Assembly: GCA_006546595.1 (NCBI GenBank)
Contig: VIAD01000016.1
Location: 5,196 to 69,195, forward strand
Direction of reading: 5' to 3'
DNA from: Moraxellaceae bacterium AER2_44_116
GTDB taxonomy: Bacteria > Pseudomonadota > Gammaproteobacteria > Pseudomonadales > Moraxellaceae
Length of the DNA: 64,000 nt
Shown: piece by piece, positions 16,228-25,582 of the stretch
Position numbering within the stretch: position 1 is the first letter of the stretch
How the letters are laid out: every line of letters starts with the position of its first letter
The notes under the pieces: model-generated
Told to the model about the DNA's origin: nothing
What the model saw: only the letters and a program-made list of their open reading frames with translations
Database searches by the model: none
Translations under genes and position numbers: made by a program

Positions 16228-18177
16228 ATGAAAGATATTGGTTTAAATATTAGCGCGTTAAGTTTAGAAGGCTTTTCAATTACTGGCTTCCGCCAAAAAG
16301 AATCTGACAAATTTGATATTAATAAGTTATCTAGAGTAAATATTCTGATTGGAAAAAATAACTCAGGAAAAAGTAGACTTATTAGAGAGCTATTTAAAGG
16401 TTATATTGACAATTTAGACGACTCAATAATCCCACTAGAAAAAACAAGAGAAAATATAATATCTAGTTTTTCTAAATTTTTCAAAGAAAATGCGCTAAAT
16501 ACAAGCTTACTTGTTCCCAACTTTAACTTTAATTCCTCGATTACTGAACATTTAAGTAATTTTAATACTTATAGCCAAAAATTTTTCAGAAGCTTTGAAC
16601 ATAATAACATTCCTAGCTTTTTCGAAAAATTTGATAAAATAGATGAGCGTGAAAGGATTTATATACATAATTTATGGAAAAAATATATAGATGATGTCTA
16701 TATGAAAAATATATATCCACCATTGGAACGAATTATAAATACAATATCGCAAGATACCACAAAAATATACATCCCCATGCTAAGAGGATTAAGGCATCTT
16801 GATACAGAAAAGACTAATTTTTATTTCAATCAAAGCTTAAGTGATTATTTTCTTGGCGAGCAAAATTCAAATTCATATAACATCCAATATTATACCAAAA
16901 AAGATAAGAAAAAATTATTTACAGGTTTAGAAATTTACCAAATACTTCAAGAAAAACTTCTAGGAATGCCTGACGAACGTTTACAAGTTAAAAAATATGA
17001 AACCTTTCTATCAGTAAATTTTTTCAACCATCAAGAAGTTACTTTAATACCATTTATTAAAAAAGATGAAAAAGACAAATGCATTCATATCAAAATCGGT
17101 AACGAAGATCAATTCCCCATTTATCACCTCGGCGATGGCTTACAAACCATTATCATTGTCACCTTCCCTATCTTTATGGCCGAACATCCTTCTCTATTTT
17201 TTATCGAAGAGCCAGACCTTGCTATGCACCCCAGTATGCAACGCGCTCTTATTCAAGCCATGCTGGATAAAAAAGAACACCAATACTTTTTAACCACGCA
17301 TTCAAACCATTTTTTAGATATGGCCTTAGAAAGTGACGATATATCCATATTTCAAGTACAAAAAGAGATAGAAGATGGTAAGGCAAAATTTAAAATTACT
17401 CATGCAACGGCAATATTAAAATCTGTTTTTGAAGATTTAGGGATTAGAAATAGCTCCGTTTTATTGGCTAATTGCACAATATGGGTTGAGGGAGTGACTG
17501 ATAAGCTATACTTAAAAGCATATATGAAAAAATATCTTCAAGAACTTAGTCTTGAAGATACAAAAAAATTCAAAAAATATGATTTATATAAAGAAGACTT
17601 ACATTATATTTTTGCTGAATATCAAGGCAGTAATATAATGCACTGGAATTTCAGTGATGATGACGATAACAACCCAAAAACCACCAACATTAAATGTTTC
17701 TGTGGCACAGCATTTTTACTTGCTGATGGTGATATTAGAAGCAAGAAAAATCAAAATGAAGGATTAACTAGAGATAAAATCCTAGAGTCTATTTTTGATA
17801 AAGGTCATCTTGAGATTTTAGAACAAAAAGAAATCGAAAACTATATTCCGATAGAAATCGTCAAAATGACCGTTGACAATATGTGGAATAGTTTTAATAA
17901 CGATACAATCGGCTTAACACTTGATGACTCGGCAATAGACAACGAATACTTTAAAAGCGAAGGCGTTGGCAATTATTTAGAGTCGTTAATAAAACCTACA
18001 GGCACAAAAAACCGATTTTTCTTTGCTGAAACAAGTGGAACAATAAAAAATAAAGTTAAATTTTGCGAAATTTCCATTAATTTCATGAATACTCAGCAAG
18101 ATTGGAAGTTAACAAAAGAATTAACCCAGCTTTGTGAAAAAGTCTTCCAATATATTGCGTCTAATAACCCCGCATAG
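16228..18177 (+). CDS. OLD-like AAA ATPase with C-terminal TOPRIM domain
   Basis: About 649 residues. The N-terminal ABC-type ATPase has a Walker A (GKNNSGKS), a GDGLQ segment in the signature position, Walker B (SLFFIEEPDLAMHP) and a switch His (TTHSNHF). A TOPRIM-like region follows, with WVEGVTDKLYL (catalytic Glu) and LLADGDI (DxD). This order is that of OLD-family nucleases, known in P2 Old and Gabija GajA. No UvrD-like helicase is adjacent, so it looks like a stand-alone (class 1) member. The gene is clearly richer in A+T than its neighbours, with Lys/Asn/Ile-rich protein, and is boxed by terminators on both sides, suggesting transfer. A defence role is inference. ATG 16228 has AAGG nine bases upstream; 16219 is also possible. 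Confidence 0.8.
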   Translation: MKDIGLNISALSLEGFSITGFRQKESDKFDINKLSRVNILIGKNNSGKSRLIRELFKGYIDNLDDSIIPLEKTRENIISSFSKFFKENALNTSLLVPNFNFNSSITEHLSNFNTYSQKFFRSFEHNNIPSFFEKFDKIDERERIYIHNLWKKYIDDVYMKNIYPPLERIINTISQDTTKIYIPMLRGLRHLDTEKTNFYFNQSLSDYFLGEQNSNSYNIQYYTKKDKKKLFTGLEIYQILQEKLLGMPDERLQVKKYETFLSVNFFNHQEVTLIPFIKKDEKDKCIHIKIGNEDQFPIYHLGDGLQTIIIVTFPIFMAEHPSLFFIEEPDLAMHPSMQRALIQAMLDKKEHQYFLTTHSNHFLDMALESDDISIFQVQKEIEDGKAKFKITHATAILKSVFEDLGIRNSSVLLANCTIWVEGVTDKLYLKAYMKKYLQELSLEDTKKFKKYDLYKEDLHYIFAEYQGSNIMHWNFSDDDDNNPKTTNIKCFCGTAFLLADGDIRSKKNQNEGLTRDKILESIFDKGHLEILEQKEIENYIPIEIVKMTVDNMWNSFNNDTIGLTLDDSAIDNEYFKSEGVGNYLESLIKPTGTKNRFFFAETSGTIKNKVKFCEISINFMNTQQDWKLTKELTQLCEKVFQYIASNNPA

Positions 18178-18191
18178 CATCCAAAAACAAG

Positions 18192-18216
18192 AAAGGCAGC
18201 CTAGGCTGCCTTTTCT
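18192..18216. terminator. Bidirectional terminator between the OLD-like gene and lipase
   Basis: Perfect stem AAAGGCAGCC/GGCTGCCTTT with a TA loop, T run on the plus strand and A run upstream, between convergent genes. Confidence 0.85.
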
Positions 18217-18234
18217 TACTTGCTAATCAAGAAC

Positions 18235-19155
18235 TTATAAACCCGCCAACTTCAAACGATTAGCATGTTCACGATAAACAGATTTAGGGTCAGTAGCGAA
18301 AATATGACGTAACCCAAACATCAAATTCACTTCATCCAAATGATTCATGGAATAGTTGTCACGTAACACGACACCCAAATGGCTGCTACATTGTGTCACT
18401 AAACCATCATTAGCTTGTGAAGTCACAAGGCTAGTTAAACCTAACAAGGCATCTGTTGGGTCAAGTACGTTAGTTAATGGGCTTGTGCCACCCCAAGAGT
18501 AAAACTTGATGTTGTTTACTGTTGCCGCACCTGAACCACAGGCTGTTGTTGGTACACCCGCTGGATATTTAGCCGTAAATGCGGCAGAACCCGAAGTTGA
18601 CAAAGCGGCAATGCTATTTTTAGCACTTTGATTGTAACTACCTGCCCCATTAAATAACTCAATCACACTGGCTAAAGCATTCAGCGCACCGTAAGCAACC
18701 GCACTTAATGGCCCTGTTTTGGTAATTAAATCAGCGACGGGTGCACCTTTCACTGGACTACCAATGGCTGTTACCGAAGCGACTTTTGTTGGAATCGCGG
18801 CAGCAACATAACGAATGGAATGGCCACCGTGACTGTGTCCCATTAAATTCACTTTCGCTGCACCTGTAATAGCCAAAATGTTTTTGACTTGCGTTAATAA
18901 CTGCTCACCACGCACATCTGAGCTTTCTAAAGCGGCTACTTGTGTGACATATACTTTCGCGCCGTTGGCTTGTAAATCGGAAGGAATTTGATACCAGTAG
19001 TCAATCGCACCACCCAACAATGATTTGAAACCGAACATGCCATGCGCTAACACGATAGGATATTTGGTTTGTGAGTAGGTGGAAGCGGCAGTAGCGGTCA
19101 CAGAAACCGTCGAAGTCAGAGCTGCAACAAGGCTGGCGATGAGTAATTTACGCAT
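18235..19155 (-). CDS. Secreted triacylglycerol lipase (Pseudomonas LipA-like)
   Basis: 306 residues with a signal peptide (MRKLLIASLVAALTSTVSV, cleavage near ATAA). It has the oxyanion segment VLAHGMFGF, the nucleophile elbow GHSHGG, a later Asp in SQANDGLV, and a C-terminal His in SSHLG, giving the Ser-Asp-His triad. Two Cys (TTACGS and TQCSSH) could form the single disulfide seen in family I.1/I.2 lipases. Those lipases usually need a membrane foldase (LipB/Lif), normally next to the gene; none is present here. Start ATG 19155 has AGGAC about ten bases upstream. Export by Sec and type II secretion is inferred from the family. Confidence 0.92.
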   Translation of the reverse strand: MRKLLIASLVAALTSTVSVTATAASTYSQTKYPIVLAHGMFGFKSLLGGAIDYWYQIPSDLQANGAKVYVTQVAALESSDVRGEQLLTQVKNILAITGAAKVNLMGHSHGGHSIRYVAAAIPTKVASVTAIGSPVKGAPVADLITKTGPLSAVAYGALNALASVIELFNGAGSYNQSAKNSIAALSTSGSAAFTAKYPAGVPTTACGSGAATVNNIKFYSWGGTSPLTNVLDPTDALLGLTSLVTSQANDGLVTQCSSHLGVVLRDNYSMNHLDEVNLMFGLRHIFATDPKSVYREHANRLKLAGL

Positions 19156-19507
19156 AGTAAAGAGTCCTGCATGTGTTGTTTTTTTAAGCAACTCTTAGAG
19201 GAGAGATGCTTTCATTTTTTGTTATCACCAAACTCATTCTTGAGTGGTTGAACACATCTTAGTTGACGATTTTCCCGATGAAAAGCATTTTTTAGCAGAT
19301 AAACGGCGTTTCCGACGAACGGTTTTTATACAATTGTCTTTTTTATTGTTTATAACTGCCATGGTTTTGATTTTAGCTGTCAGATTCAAGCCGTCACTTT
19401 AATAAAAAAACGATGAAGTTCACAGATGATACACAGGTTCTTTTGCGACATTGGAGCATCTTTTTGTTAGCATAGTCGCCTCTTTTTCAGACCTCTGAGC
19501 ATCCCTC
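19156..19507. other. Divergent intergenic region lipase/DedA
   Basis: About 350 bases with no coding frame. It holds the upstream regions of the lipase (minus strand) and the dedA gene (plus strand). No distinct operator or known RNA is recognised. Confidence 0.45.
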
Positions 19508-20146
19508 ATGTTCATCATTGATTTTATTTTGCACGTTGACCAACACCTTGCCGAATTTGTTGCTAATTACGGCTTATGGATTTATGGCATTTTGTTTTTG
19601 ATTGTTTTTGTCGAAACAGGTTTAGTGGTGATGCCTTTTTTACCAGGTGATAGCTTGTTGTTTGCCGCAGGTGCATTGGCGGCGATTGGTAAAATGGATC
19701 CCTTTATTTTGGGTTTAGTGATTTTTTGTGCAGCAGCACTGGGCGATACTTCCAACTATCATATTGGGAAGTATTTAGGACGAGGGATTATTCAGAAGTA
19801 TCGTATTATCAATCTCAGTTATTTACATGAAACCGAAGCCTACTTTGCTAAACATGGCGGCAAAACAGTCATTTTTGCGCGGTTTATTCCCATTATTAGA
19901 ACATTTTCGCCATTTGTTTCAGGCATGGGGGCAATGCCATTTGGACGATTTATTAGTTTTAGTATGATTGGCTCATTAAGCTGGATTATTTCTTTTGTTG
20001 GTTTGGGTTATTTTTTTGGTCAAATTCCCACTGTCAAACAAAACTTCACGCTGGTTATTTTTGGCATTATTGGGGTTAGTTTCGCTCCCATTGTTTACCA
20101 TGCGGTAAAAGCAAAATTAGCTAAAAACAAACAAGCGGCCTCTTAG
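19508..20146 (+). CDS. DedA-family membrane protein
   Basis: 212 residues with several membrane helices and the DedA signatures FLPGDSLLFAAG, GDTSNYHIGKYLG and FARFIPIIRTFSPFVSGMG, the last holding the conserved Arg residues. DedA proteins of the inner membrane are linked to undecaprenyl phosphate or lipid flipping and to proton-dependent stress resistance. The tail is short and basic (KAKLAKNKQAAS), on the cytoplasmic side. No operon partner: it is followed by a family A repeat and a convergent gene. Confidence 0.93.
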   Translation: MFIIDFILHVDQHLAEFVANYGLWIYGILFLIVFVETGLVVMPFLPGDSLLFAAGALAAIGKMDPFILGLVIFCAAALGDTSNYHIGKYLGRGIIQKYRIINLSYLHETEAYFAKHGGKTVIFARFIPIIRTFSPFVSGMGAMPFGRFISFSMIGSLSWIISFVGLGYFFGQIPTVKQNFTLVIFGIIGVSFAPIVYHAVKAKLAKNKQAAS

Positions 20147-20165
20147 ACTCGATCTTAAACCAACC

Positions 20166-20214
20166 CTTCGACTTCGCTCAGGGAGCATTTTACGTTGGCT
20201 GAGCGGAGTCGAAG
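20166..20214. repeat. Palindromic intergenic repeat, family A, copy 4
   Basis: CTTCGACTTCGCTCAG, loop GGGAGCATTTTACGTTGG, right arm CTGAGCGGAGTCGAAG, between the convergent dedA and GST-like genes. It may serve as a bidirectional hairpin terminator. Confidence 0.8.
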
Positions 20215-20223
20215 CCCTATTAC

Positions 20224-20988
20224 TTACAACGCATACATCTCATCTAAATAACGTAAAATATCTTTAGATTCAAATAGTTCTACACTCTTATTTGTGTCAA
20301 TTAAGAATGGCACTTGAACTTGCCCCTTCTCTGCTAACAAACGTGCACGTTTAGTATTCGGTAGCGGTTTATACTCGCCACGATGAAAACGATGAGTTGC
20401 AGGTCCCATATCGGCTAATTGTTGCTTACCTAAATTAATTAAACGATAAGGTAATTCCAATTCACATAATCTTTCTCGAACAGGGCGAGAATAAGGGCTT
20501 GATTCAAAACTATATAAGACTAAGTGCTTTTCTGGGCTTTGTGAGGGTTTTGCTTTTAATCCTCGAATATTTAAACGAATAGCACTCGCCAAACGCGATG
20601 TTAATAAATTAAACGTCGTAGCATCCAAGGCATCGGGTATCGGTTGTTGACGATATTGCTGAAATAAATAGGCGTTAATAGCCTCCGCTCCTTGTAATGT
20701 GACATGCGAGTTTGGGTCAACCAAAAACGGCACAGTCGCACTCTCCCCACCCATCGTTTTTAACGAATCAACAAAACGCGTCGCACCTTTAGGACACGGA
20801 TAAATAATGACATCTAAATTTAACTCCGTCAGTGCTTCACGCACTAAACGACATTCCGCATCATCTTCAGAATCATACAAAATTGGTAGCTGTGGTGGCT
20901 GCTGAACAGTTTTGCTACCCGCCGTACCACGCCACTGCCGTATAGTCGAACTGAGCACTGAAGAAATAATGTTAAGAGAATGAGGCAT
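20224..20988 (-). CDS. Tandem GST-N/glutaredoxin-fold protein
   Basis: 254 residues containing two thioredoxin-like glutathione S-transferase N-terminal domains in a row (about 34-125 and 155-254), each with the cis-Pro element (ATVPFLVDP and VQVPFLIDT) followed by an acidic glutathione-binding position and an ILRYLDEMY-type helix. The second domain starts LVLYSFESSPYSRPVRERL, with Ser-Pro-Tyr at the active-site position instead of Cys; the first has DSEDDAECRLVRE. The usual all-helical GST C-terminal domain is missing, which is unusual. Catalysis is doubtful; binding or a redox-sensing role is possible. Confidence 0.75.
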   Translation of the reverse strand: MPHSLNIISSVLSSTIRQWRGTAGSKTVQQPPQLPILYDSEDDAECRLVREALTELNLDVIIYPCPKGATRFVDSLKTMGGESATVPFLVDPNSHVTLQGAEAINAYLFQQYRQQPIPDALDATTFNLLTSRLASAIRLNIRGLKAKPSQSPEKHLVLYSFESSPYSRPVRERLCELELPYRLINLGKQQLADMGPATHRFHRGEYKPLPNTKRARLLAEKGQVQVPFLIDTNKSVELFESKDILRYLDEMYAL

Positions 20989-21031
20989 AACTAAATACTC
21001 GCTACTTTAATTAAATTATTAACGCTGCTTA

Positions 21032-21104
21032 GGTTCAACTCTTCGCTCAGGGAACATTTTTGCATTGGCTGAACGGAGTCGTGGTGGCTGAAATGAGTCG
21101 AAAC
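21032..21104. repeat. Palindromic intergenic repeat, family A, copy 5 (degenerate)
   Basis: GGTTCAACTCTTCGCTCAG, loop GGAACATTTTTGC, then two right-arm-like stretches (GGCTGAACGGAGTCG and GGCTGAAATGAGTCGAAA). It is the most diverged copy and seems to carry a duplicated right arm. Confidence 0.65.
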
Positions 21105-21222
21105 CAAGCCACGTCCATGAACCTTAATCATCATAGATTAAACACGACTTCTAAAAATATGACAAAAGAAAAAAATGTTGCGTAAGCCACAAATCTGCGA
21201 CTTACGTGTTGAACGGATGAAG

Positions 21223-22059
21223 TTAACTACGCGGAACAATCATTTTACTGGTCGGAGGATTACGCTTTGTCGCTTCGTACAACGGCATGACTGTTGCCAT
21301 TTTACTTTGTAACTCGTCAATCCGTTGATTGCTTGATGGATGGGTACTCAAAAATGCGGGAGGCGCACCTTTACTCGCAGCACCCATTTTTTGCCATAAG
21401 CTGATCGACGCTCTTGGGTTGTAACCTGCACGTGCTAGTATTTCCAAGCCGATAACATCCGCCTCTGACTCTTGACCACGACCATGCGGTAGCGTTAAAC
21501 CCAATGTTGTTGCTGTTTGTAAAACGGCAGCTTGTTGGGCATTAATATTTGTGAGTGCCGCTAATAATGACATACCTGCTTGTTGAGCATACGCTTGAGA
21601 AACACGTTCACGACCATGTTCACGCAACGCATGAGCCATTTCATGCCCCATAATCGCGGCGATTTCATCATCACTGAGTTTTAATTGATTGATAATACCT
21701 GTGAAAAACATAATCTTTCCACCTGGTGCACAATAGGCATTTAACTCATTACGACTTTCCAAGTTCACTTCCCATTGCCAAGACAAGGCATCAGGACGAA
21801 ATACAGCGGCTTGTGGAATTAAACGATCGGCAATTTTACGAATGCGCTCTAAATTGGCTTTGTCCGTATTTAACGCGCCTTTTTGTTTGGCCGCCGACAA
21901 CTCGCCACGATACGATTGCAATGCCATTGCATTGACCTGCTCGGTCGGCAACAACAAAAATTGTTTACGCTGAACACCAATAGCCCCCTCTTGGGTGCTA
22001 CTGCTACAGGCGGTCAACATCACCAAAGTGGGAACAACAAGCCAATTACGCCAGTTCAT
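21223..22059 (-). CDS. M48-family metalloprotease lipoprotein
   Basis: 278 residues. The lipoprotein signal is clear (LVMLTACSSST, lipobox LTAC). The zinc motif is MGHEMAHALREH (HExxH) with the third ligand in QESEADVIGLEIL. It resembles periplasmic Oma1-type M48 peptidases such as LoiP/YggG, which act in envelope quality control. Start ATG 22059 has AAGG ten bases upstream; a TTG six bases earlier is less likely. It lies downstream of the FGGY kinase on the same strand with 67 bases between, perhaps separately transcribed. Confidence 0.92.
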   Translation of the reverse strand: MNWRNWLVVPTLVMLTACSSSTQEGAIGVQRKQFLLLPTEQVNAMALQSYRGELSAAKQKGALNTDKANLERIRKIADRLIPQAAVFRPDALSWQWEVNLESRNELNAYCAPGGKIMFFTGIINQLKLSDDEIAAIMGHEMAHALREHGRERVSQAYAQQAGMSLLAALTNINAQQAAVLQTATTLGLTLPHGRGQESEADVIGLEILARAGYNPRASISLWQKMGAASKGAPPAFLSTHPSSNQRIDELQSKMATVMPLYEATKRNPPTSKMIVPRS

Positions 22060-22126
22060 GTGCAATACCTTTTGAATAATTCAATCTATCGAACCATTCT
22101 AACGTAATACAGAAAAAACTTTGTTA

Positions 22127-23668
22127 CTAAAGGTGAGTGCGTTCACTGGCATATAATTCGGCAAGGTTTTTTGTCCACGGTTTATAGACATATTGATACA
22201 GGCGTTGATAAAAATCAGCACGCGCAACATTCGGATAAAACACTTTGTCCACCCGACTCATGGCACGCACCGCAGACTGAAAATCAGGATAAATACGCAT
22301 ACCCACAGCAGCACACATCGCCGCGCCTAAGCCTGAGGTTTCACTGGTATGAGGGCGGTTAATGGGCATCGCAAAAATATCGGCGGCTGTTTGCATAACA
22401 GCATCGGACTGCGAACCGCCACCAGCGGCAAATAACGTCGTTATCTGTTGCTTGGTACATTGTGCCACATGCGCTTGACCGTCTTTTAATGCAAATAACA
22501 AGCCTTCCACTAATGCTCGATACCAGTCCGCTTTGGTATGTTGTGGGTTTAAGCCTAATATTGAGCCTTTAGAAACACTTTCGCCTGAGGCTTGCACACT
22601 TAAACCCGGTTGCCACATCAACCCATTCGCACCCGCGGGCGTTTGCGCCAACCATTGCTCAAGTACAGCTAACCAATCACGGCCATCTTGTTGCGCTGCG
22701 GCAATTTCATTGGGGGCAATTTGCTGCTGAAAGTAATTCACTAAAGCAAAACCTTGAGGAATTTGACTTTCTAAACAATAGTGATGAGGTATCACCGCTG
22801 GATACGGCGGCATCGGCGGGTTTAAAGAAATATATTTATGACTAATGGTGTTGTATGTTGCGGTCGTACCAAAACTTAATGCGCCTTGCCACGGTGAAAC
22901 ACACCCTGCCCCCATCACTTCACAGGCTTTATCTGCGCCTGCAGAAATCAAAGGTAAACCCACAGGCAAGCCTGTATGCTCTGCCGCCTCAACGCTAATT
23001 TGCCCTAATAATTTACCTGCGGGCATGACTTTGGCAAGTTTTTCTGGTGTTAAACCTAAAGCTTGCCAACGCCAGTCCCACGTACTATGCCACTGATGTT
23101 TTTTATAATCAAACGGCACATAACCGACTTGTGCAGCAACGGCATCCGTATATTCACCTGTCAATTTAAACGACAAATAACCTGATAATAATAAAAACTT
23201 ATGCGTTTTTGCCCAAATCTCGGGTTTATTGACTTGAAACCAATTGGCTTGTGCGCGCAGACGCAGTTTTTTAATGGTATGTTGATGACCACTGATTTGA
23301 TGCAGTTTTTGCCAATAAATCGGCAGTGTCGGCAAGTGTTCGGTTTGACGTTCATCCAACCATAAAATCGCGGGATGTAACGGTTGGCCTCTGTCATCAA
23401 CAACAACGACTGTTCCTCGTTGGGTAGTCACTGTTGCCGCTAAAATTGATTTAGGATTAATACCTTGCTGCCAAATACTCTGACAGGCTTGACCTAAAGT
23501 ACGCCAATAAAAATCAGCATCTTGCTCAGCATAACCTTGTTTGGGTGAGGTGTACGGTGGGTTGAATACCGTTTGACTACGGGCTAATAACTCCCCGCGT
23601 TCATTAAAGACAAAGGCGCGTAAACTCTGTGTACCACAATCAATCGTGAGAAAATGCGCCGTTGTCAT
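22127..23668 (-). CDS. FGGY-family carbohydrate kinase
   Basis: 513 residues, the family length. The N-terminal phosphate-1 motif is LTIDCGTQSLRAFVF; the FGGY C-terminal signature region is present (ALVEGLLFALKDGQAHV and FAAGGGSQSDAVMQTAADI). It differs from true GlpK (no DQGTTSSR motif or GlpK length pattern), so the substrate may be glycerol, dihydroxyacetone or another polyol. It is directly downstream of glpD (77 bases), in the same direction as an AGPS-like oxidase, which suggests a triose or glycerol ether substrate. Confidence 0.88.
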   Translation of the reverse strand: MTTAHFLTIDCGTQSLRAFVFNERGELLARSQTVFNPPYTSPKQGYAEQDADFYWRTLGQACQSIWQQGINPKSILAATVTTQRGTVVVVDDRGQPLHPAILWLDERQTEHLPTLPIYWQKLHQISGHQHTIKKLRLRAQANWFQVNKPEIWAKTHKFLLLSGYLSFKLTGEYTDAVAAQVGYVPFDYKKHQWHSTWDWRWQALGLTPEKLAKVMPAGKLLGQISVEAAEHTGLPVGLPLISAGADKACEVMGAGCVSPWQGALSFGTTATYNTISHKYISLNPPMPPYPAVIPHHYCLESQIPQGFALVNYFQQQIAPNEIAAAQQDGRDWLAVLEQWLAQTPAGANGLMWQPGLSVQASGESVSKGSILGLNPQHTKADWYRALVEGLLFALKDGQAHVAQCTKQQITTLFAAGGGSQSDAVMQTAADIFAMPINRPHTSETSGLGAAMCAAVGMRIYPDFQSAVRAMSRVDKVFYPNVARADFYQRLYQYVYKPWTKNLAELYASERTHL

Positions 23669-23745
23669 GGTTTTTCAACCTATTGTTATTGATGCAAAAT
23701 GCTGTTGGCGAATGAGATCGCCCCTACCACTACTCACACAATGTG

Positions 23746-25332
23746 CTAAGCGGTCATTACAGGCAAACTATAAAACTGATGCCAAATATCAACATAACGT
23801 GTGGCTTCGACGTCCCATTGTGCCTCGCTCCAACCCTCACTGAGCGCAATGGCTTTAATGGTTGGAAAGTGTGCCGCGCCACCCTCTGGCAACAACAAAC
23901 CTAAACGGGTACGACGCAACATCACATCATCCAAATGTTGTGCTTGCTCATGGCGGAACGCCCAACGAATATCTGCCCACATGGTTTGCGTTTCGGCAAT
24001 GATCGTTAATTCGTTAGCAGGCATTTCACGTAAAAACTGCTCAGCCAAATAACCATATTTACCAACAAAACGACGACGCTGATCTGCACTTAATGGCGCA
24101 ATATTTAAACTATCACTGGGATTGGTAAAAATCGCTGCTTTTTGATCGCGCTGTTTAATACTCGGCAACCACGGCTCTGCCGCCGTTAAGACATCTTGAG
24201 CAATTTGGCGGAAGGTAGTGAGCTTGCCACCAGAAACACTAATCACGCCTTTATCTGCCCAAACAGCATGGTCTCGACGCTCCTTTGAAGGGTCTAAACC
24301 TTTACCACTGGTGACAATAGGACGGACACCTGCCCACGTTGCAATCACATCTTTCGTCGTTAAGTTAGCTTGTGGAAACTCGTAGTTGGCAGCGCGTAAC
24401 AAATACACCACTTCATCCGCAGTAATCACCGCTTCATTGTCTAAATTATCTTTATGATCTAAGTCAGTCGTACCAATCACTGTACGGCCTTCCCATGAAT
24501 AAATAAACATAGCGCGTTTATCATCAGGATGAAACAAAATCAGCGCGTCTTGTAACGGTAAACGCTCTGAAGATACCACTAAGTGACTACCACGCTGAGG
24601 ACGGACTTCTACGGTATCTGTGGTCATCATTTGCCGTAATTTATTGACCCACGCACCTGTGGCATTAACAACCACTTTGGCTTTTAATTCTGCCGTTTGG
24701 CCTGTGACATCATCAGTAATCTGTAACCCAGAAACAACATTATTCGTCATTAAGGTTTTTGTTGCTTTGACATAGTTGAGTGTGACTGCACCGTCATGAC
24801 GGGCTTCATCTAATACCCGTAAAACCAAGCGAGTATCATCCGTGACGGCATCGGTATAACGTGACGCGCCCAATAATTTATTGGCACGATAATTAGGTAC
24901 ACGCGCCAAAAAATTTTTCGCATTTAAATAACTACGGTCTTTAATTCCTGCTAAGAAATCATAGGCCAACAACAGAATCGCAAACGCCCAACGATTATTT
25001 TTAATGCCACCACCTTGATAATGTGCAAAAAAATAACTCATTCTATCAACTAAACCCGGTGCTTCGGTTAGCAGACGTTCTCGCTCAACCAAGGAGTGCC
25101 ACGTCAGTTTAATATCGCCCATCGCGATATAACGTAAACCGCCATGCACCATTTTTGATGAGCGGCTCGACGTACCAAAAGCATAGTCTTTTTGCTCAAT
25201 CAATAATACTTTAGCACCCGTACGCGCCGCTTCACGCGCAACACCAGCACCTGTAATACCGCCACCGACAACGATAATATCCCATTCCGTTTGTGGTAAT
25301 TGTTGCCACAACGCTTCACGGCTCAACGACAT
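23746..25332 (-). CDS. glpD: Aerobic glycerol-3-phosphate dehydrogenase
   Basis: 528-residue flavoprotein oxidising glycerol-3-phosphate to dihydroxyacetone phosphate and passing electrons to quinone at the inner membrane. The FAD-binding GxGxxG region is IIVVGGGITGAGVAREAARTG in outline, followed by SSRSSKMVHGGLRYIAMGD, VVNATGAWVN and the C-terminal SVSGGKLTTFRQIA. AAGGG lies before ATG 25332. It forms a group with the FGGY kinase downstream and the AGPS-like gene upstream; DHAP produced here is the natural starting point of ether-lipid chemistry. Confidence 0.94.
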   Translation of the reverse strand: MSLSREALWQQLPQTEWDIIVVGGGITGAGVAREAARTGAKVLLIEQKDYAFGTSSRSSKMVHGGLRYIAMGDIKLTWHSLVERERLLTEAPGLVDRMSYFFAHYQGGGIKNNRWAFAILLLAYDFLAGIKDRSYLNAKNFLARVPNYRANKLLGASRYTDAVTDDTRLVLRVLDEARHDGAVTLNYVKATKTLMTNNVVSGLQITDDVTGQTAELKAKVVVNATGAWVNKLRQMMTTDTVEVRPQRGSHLVVSSERLPLQDALILFHPDDKRAMFIYSWEGRTVIGTTDLDHKDNLDNEAVITADEVVYLLRAANYEFPQANLTTKDVIATWAGVRPIVTSGKGLDPSKERRDHAVWADKGVISVSGGKLTTFRQIAQDVLTAAEPWLPSIKQRDQKAAIFTNPSDSLNIAPLSADQRRRFVGKYGYLAEQFLREMPANELTIIAETQTMWADIRWAFRHEQAQHLDDVMLRRTRLGLLLPEGGAAHFPTIKAIALSEGWSEAQWDVEATRYVDIWHQFYSLPVMTA

Positions 25333-25518
25333 GTATATACCCTTTATAACTTACGCGATCATCGCTTATGGGTTGACACTTTAACTATTTTCAGCGGCTT
25401 TATATTGATAAAACACGCTGATTTCGGTGAAAAATACAAGTCTTGAGTGCGTCAAGACCTCTACAAAACAAGCAGTTCTGTCATTGACTAGGTTCTGTTG
25501 ACTTAATCTCAACTAACT

Positions 25519-25568
25519 CTTCGACTCCGCTCAGGGAACATTTTCATGCTGGCTGAGCGGGGTCGAAG
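25519..25568. repeat. Palindromic intergenic repeat, family A, copy 6
   Basis: CTTCGACTCCGCTCAG, loop GGAACATTTTCATGCTG, right arm CTGAGCGGGGTCGAAG. It lies in the gap between the AGPS-like gene and glpD, so may act on the transcript between them. Confidence 0.8.
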
Positions 25569-25582
25569 TCTCGTTTGATGAG

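Noticed and set aside
16219..18177. Gabija (GajA-GajB) system
   Set aside because: The ATPase-TOPRIM protein is present, but no UvrD-like helicase gene lies beside it.
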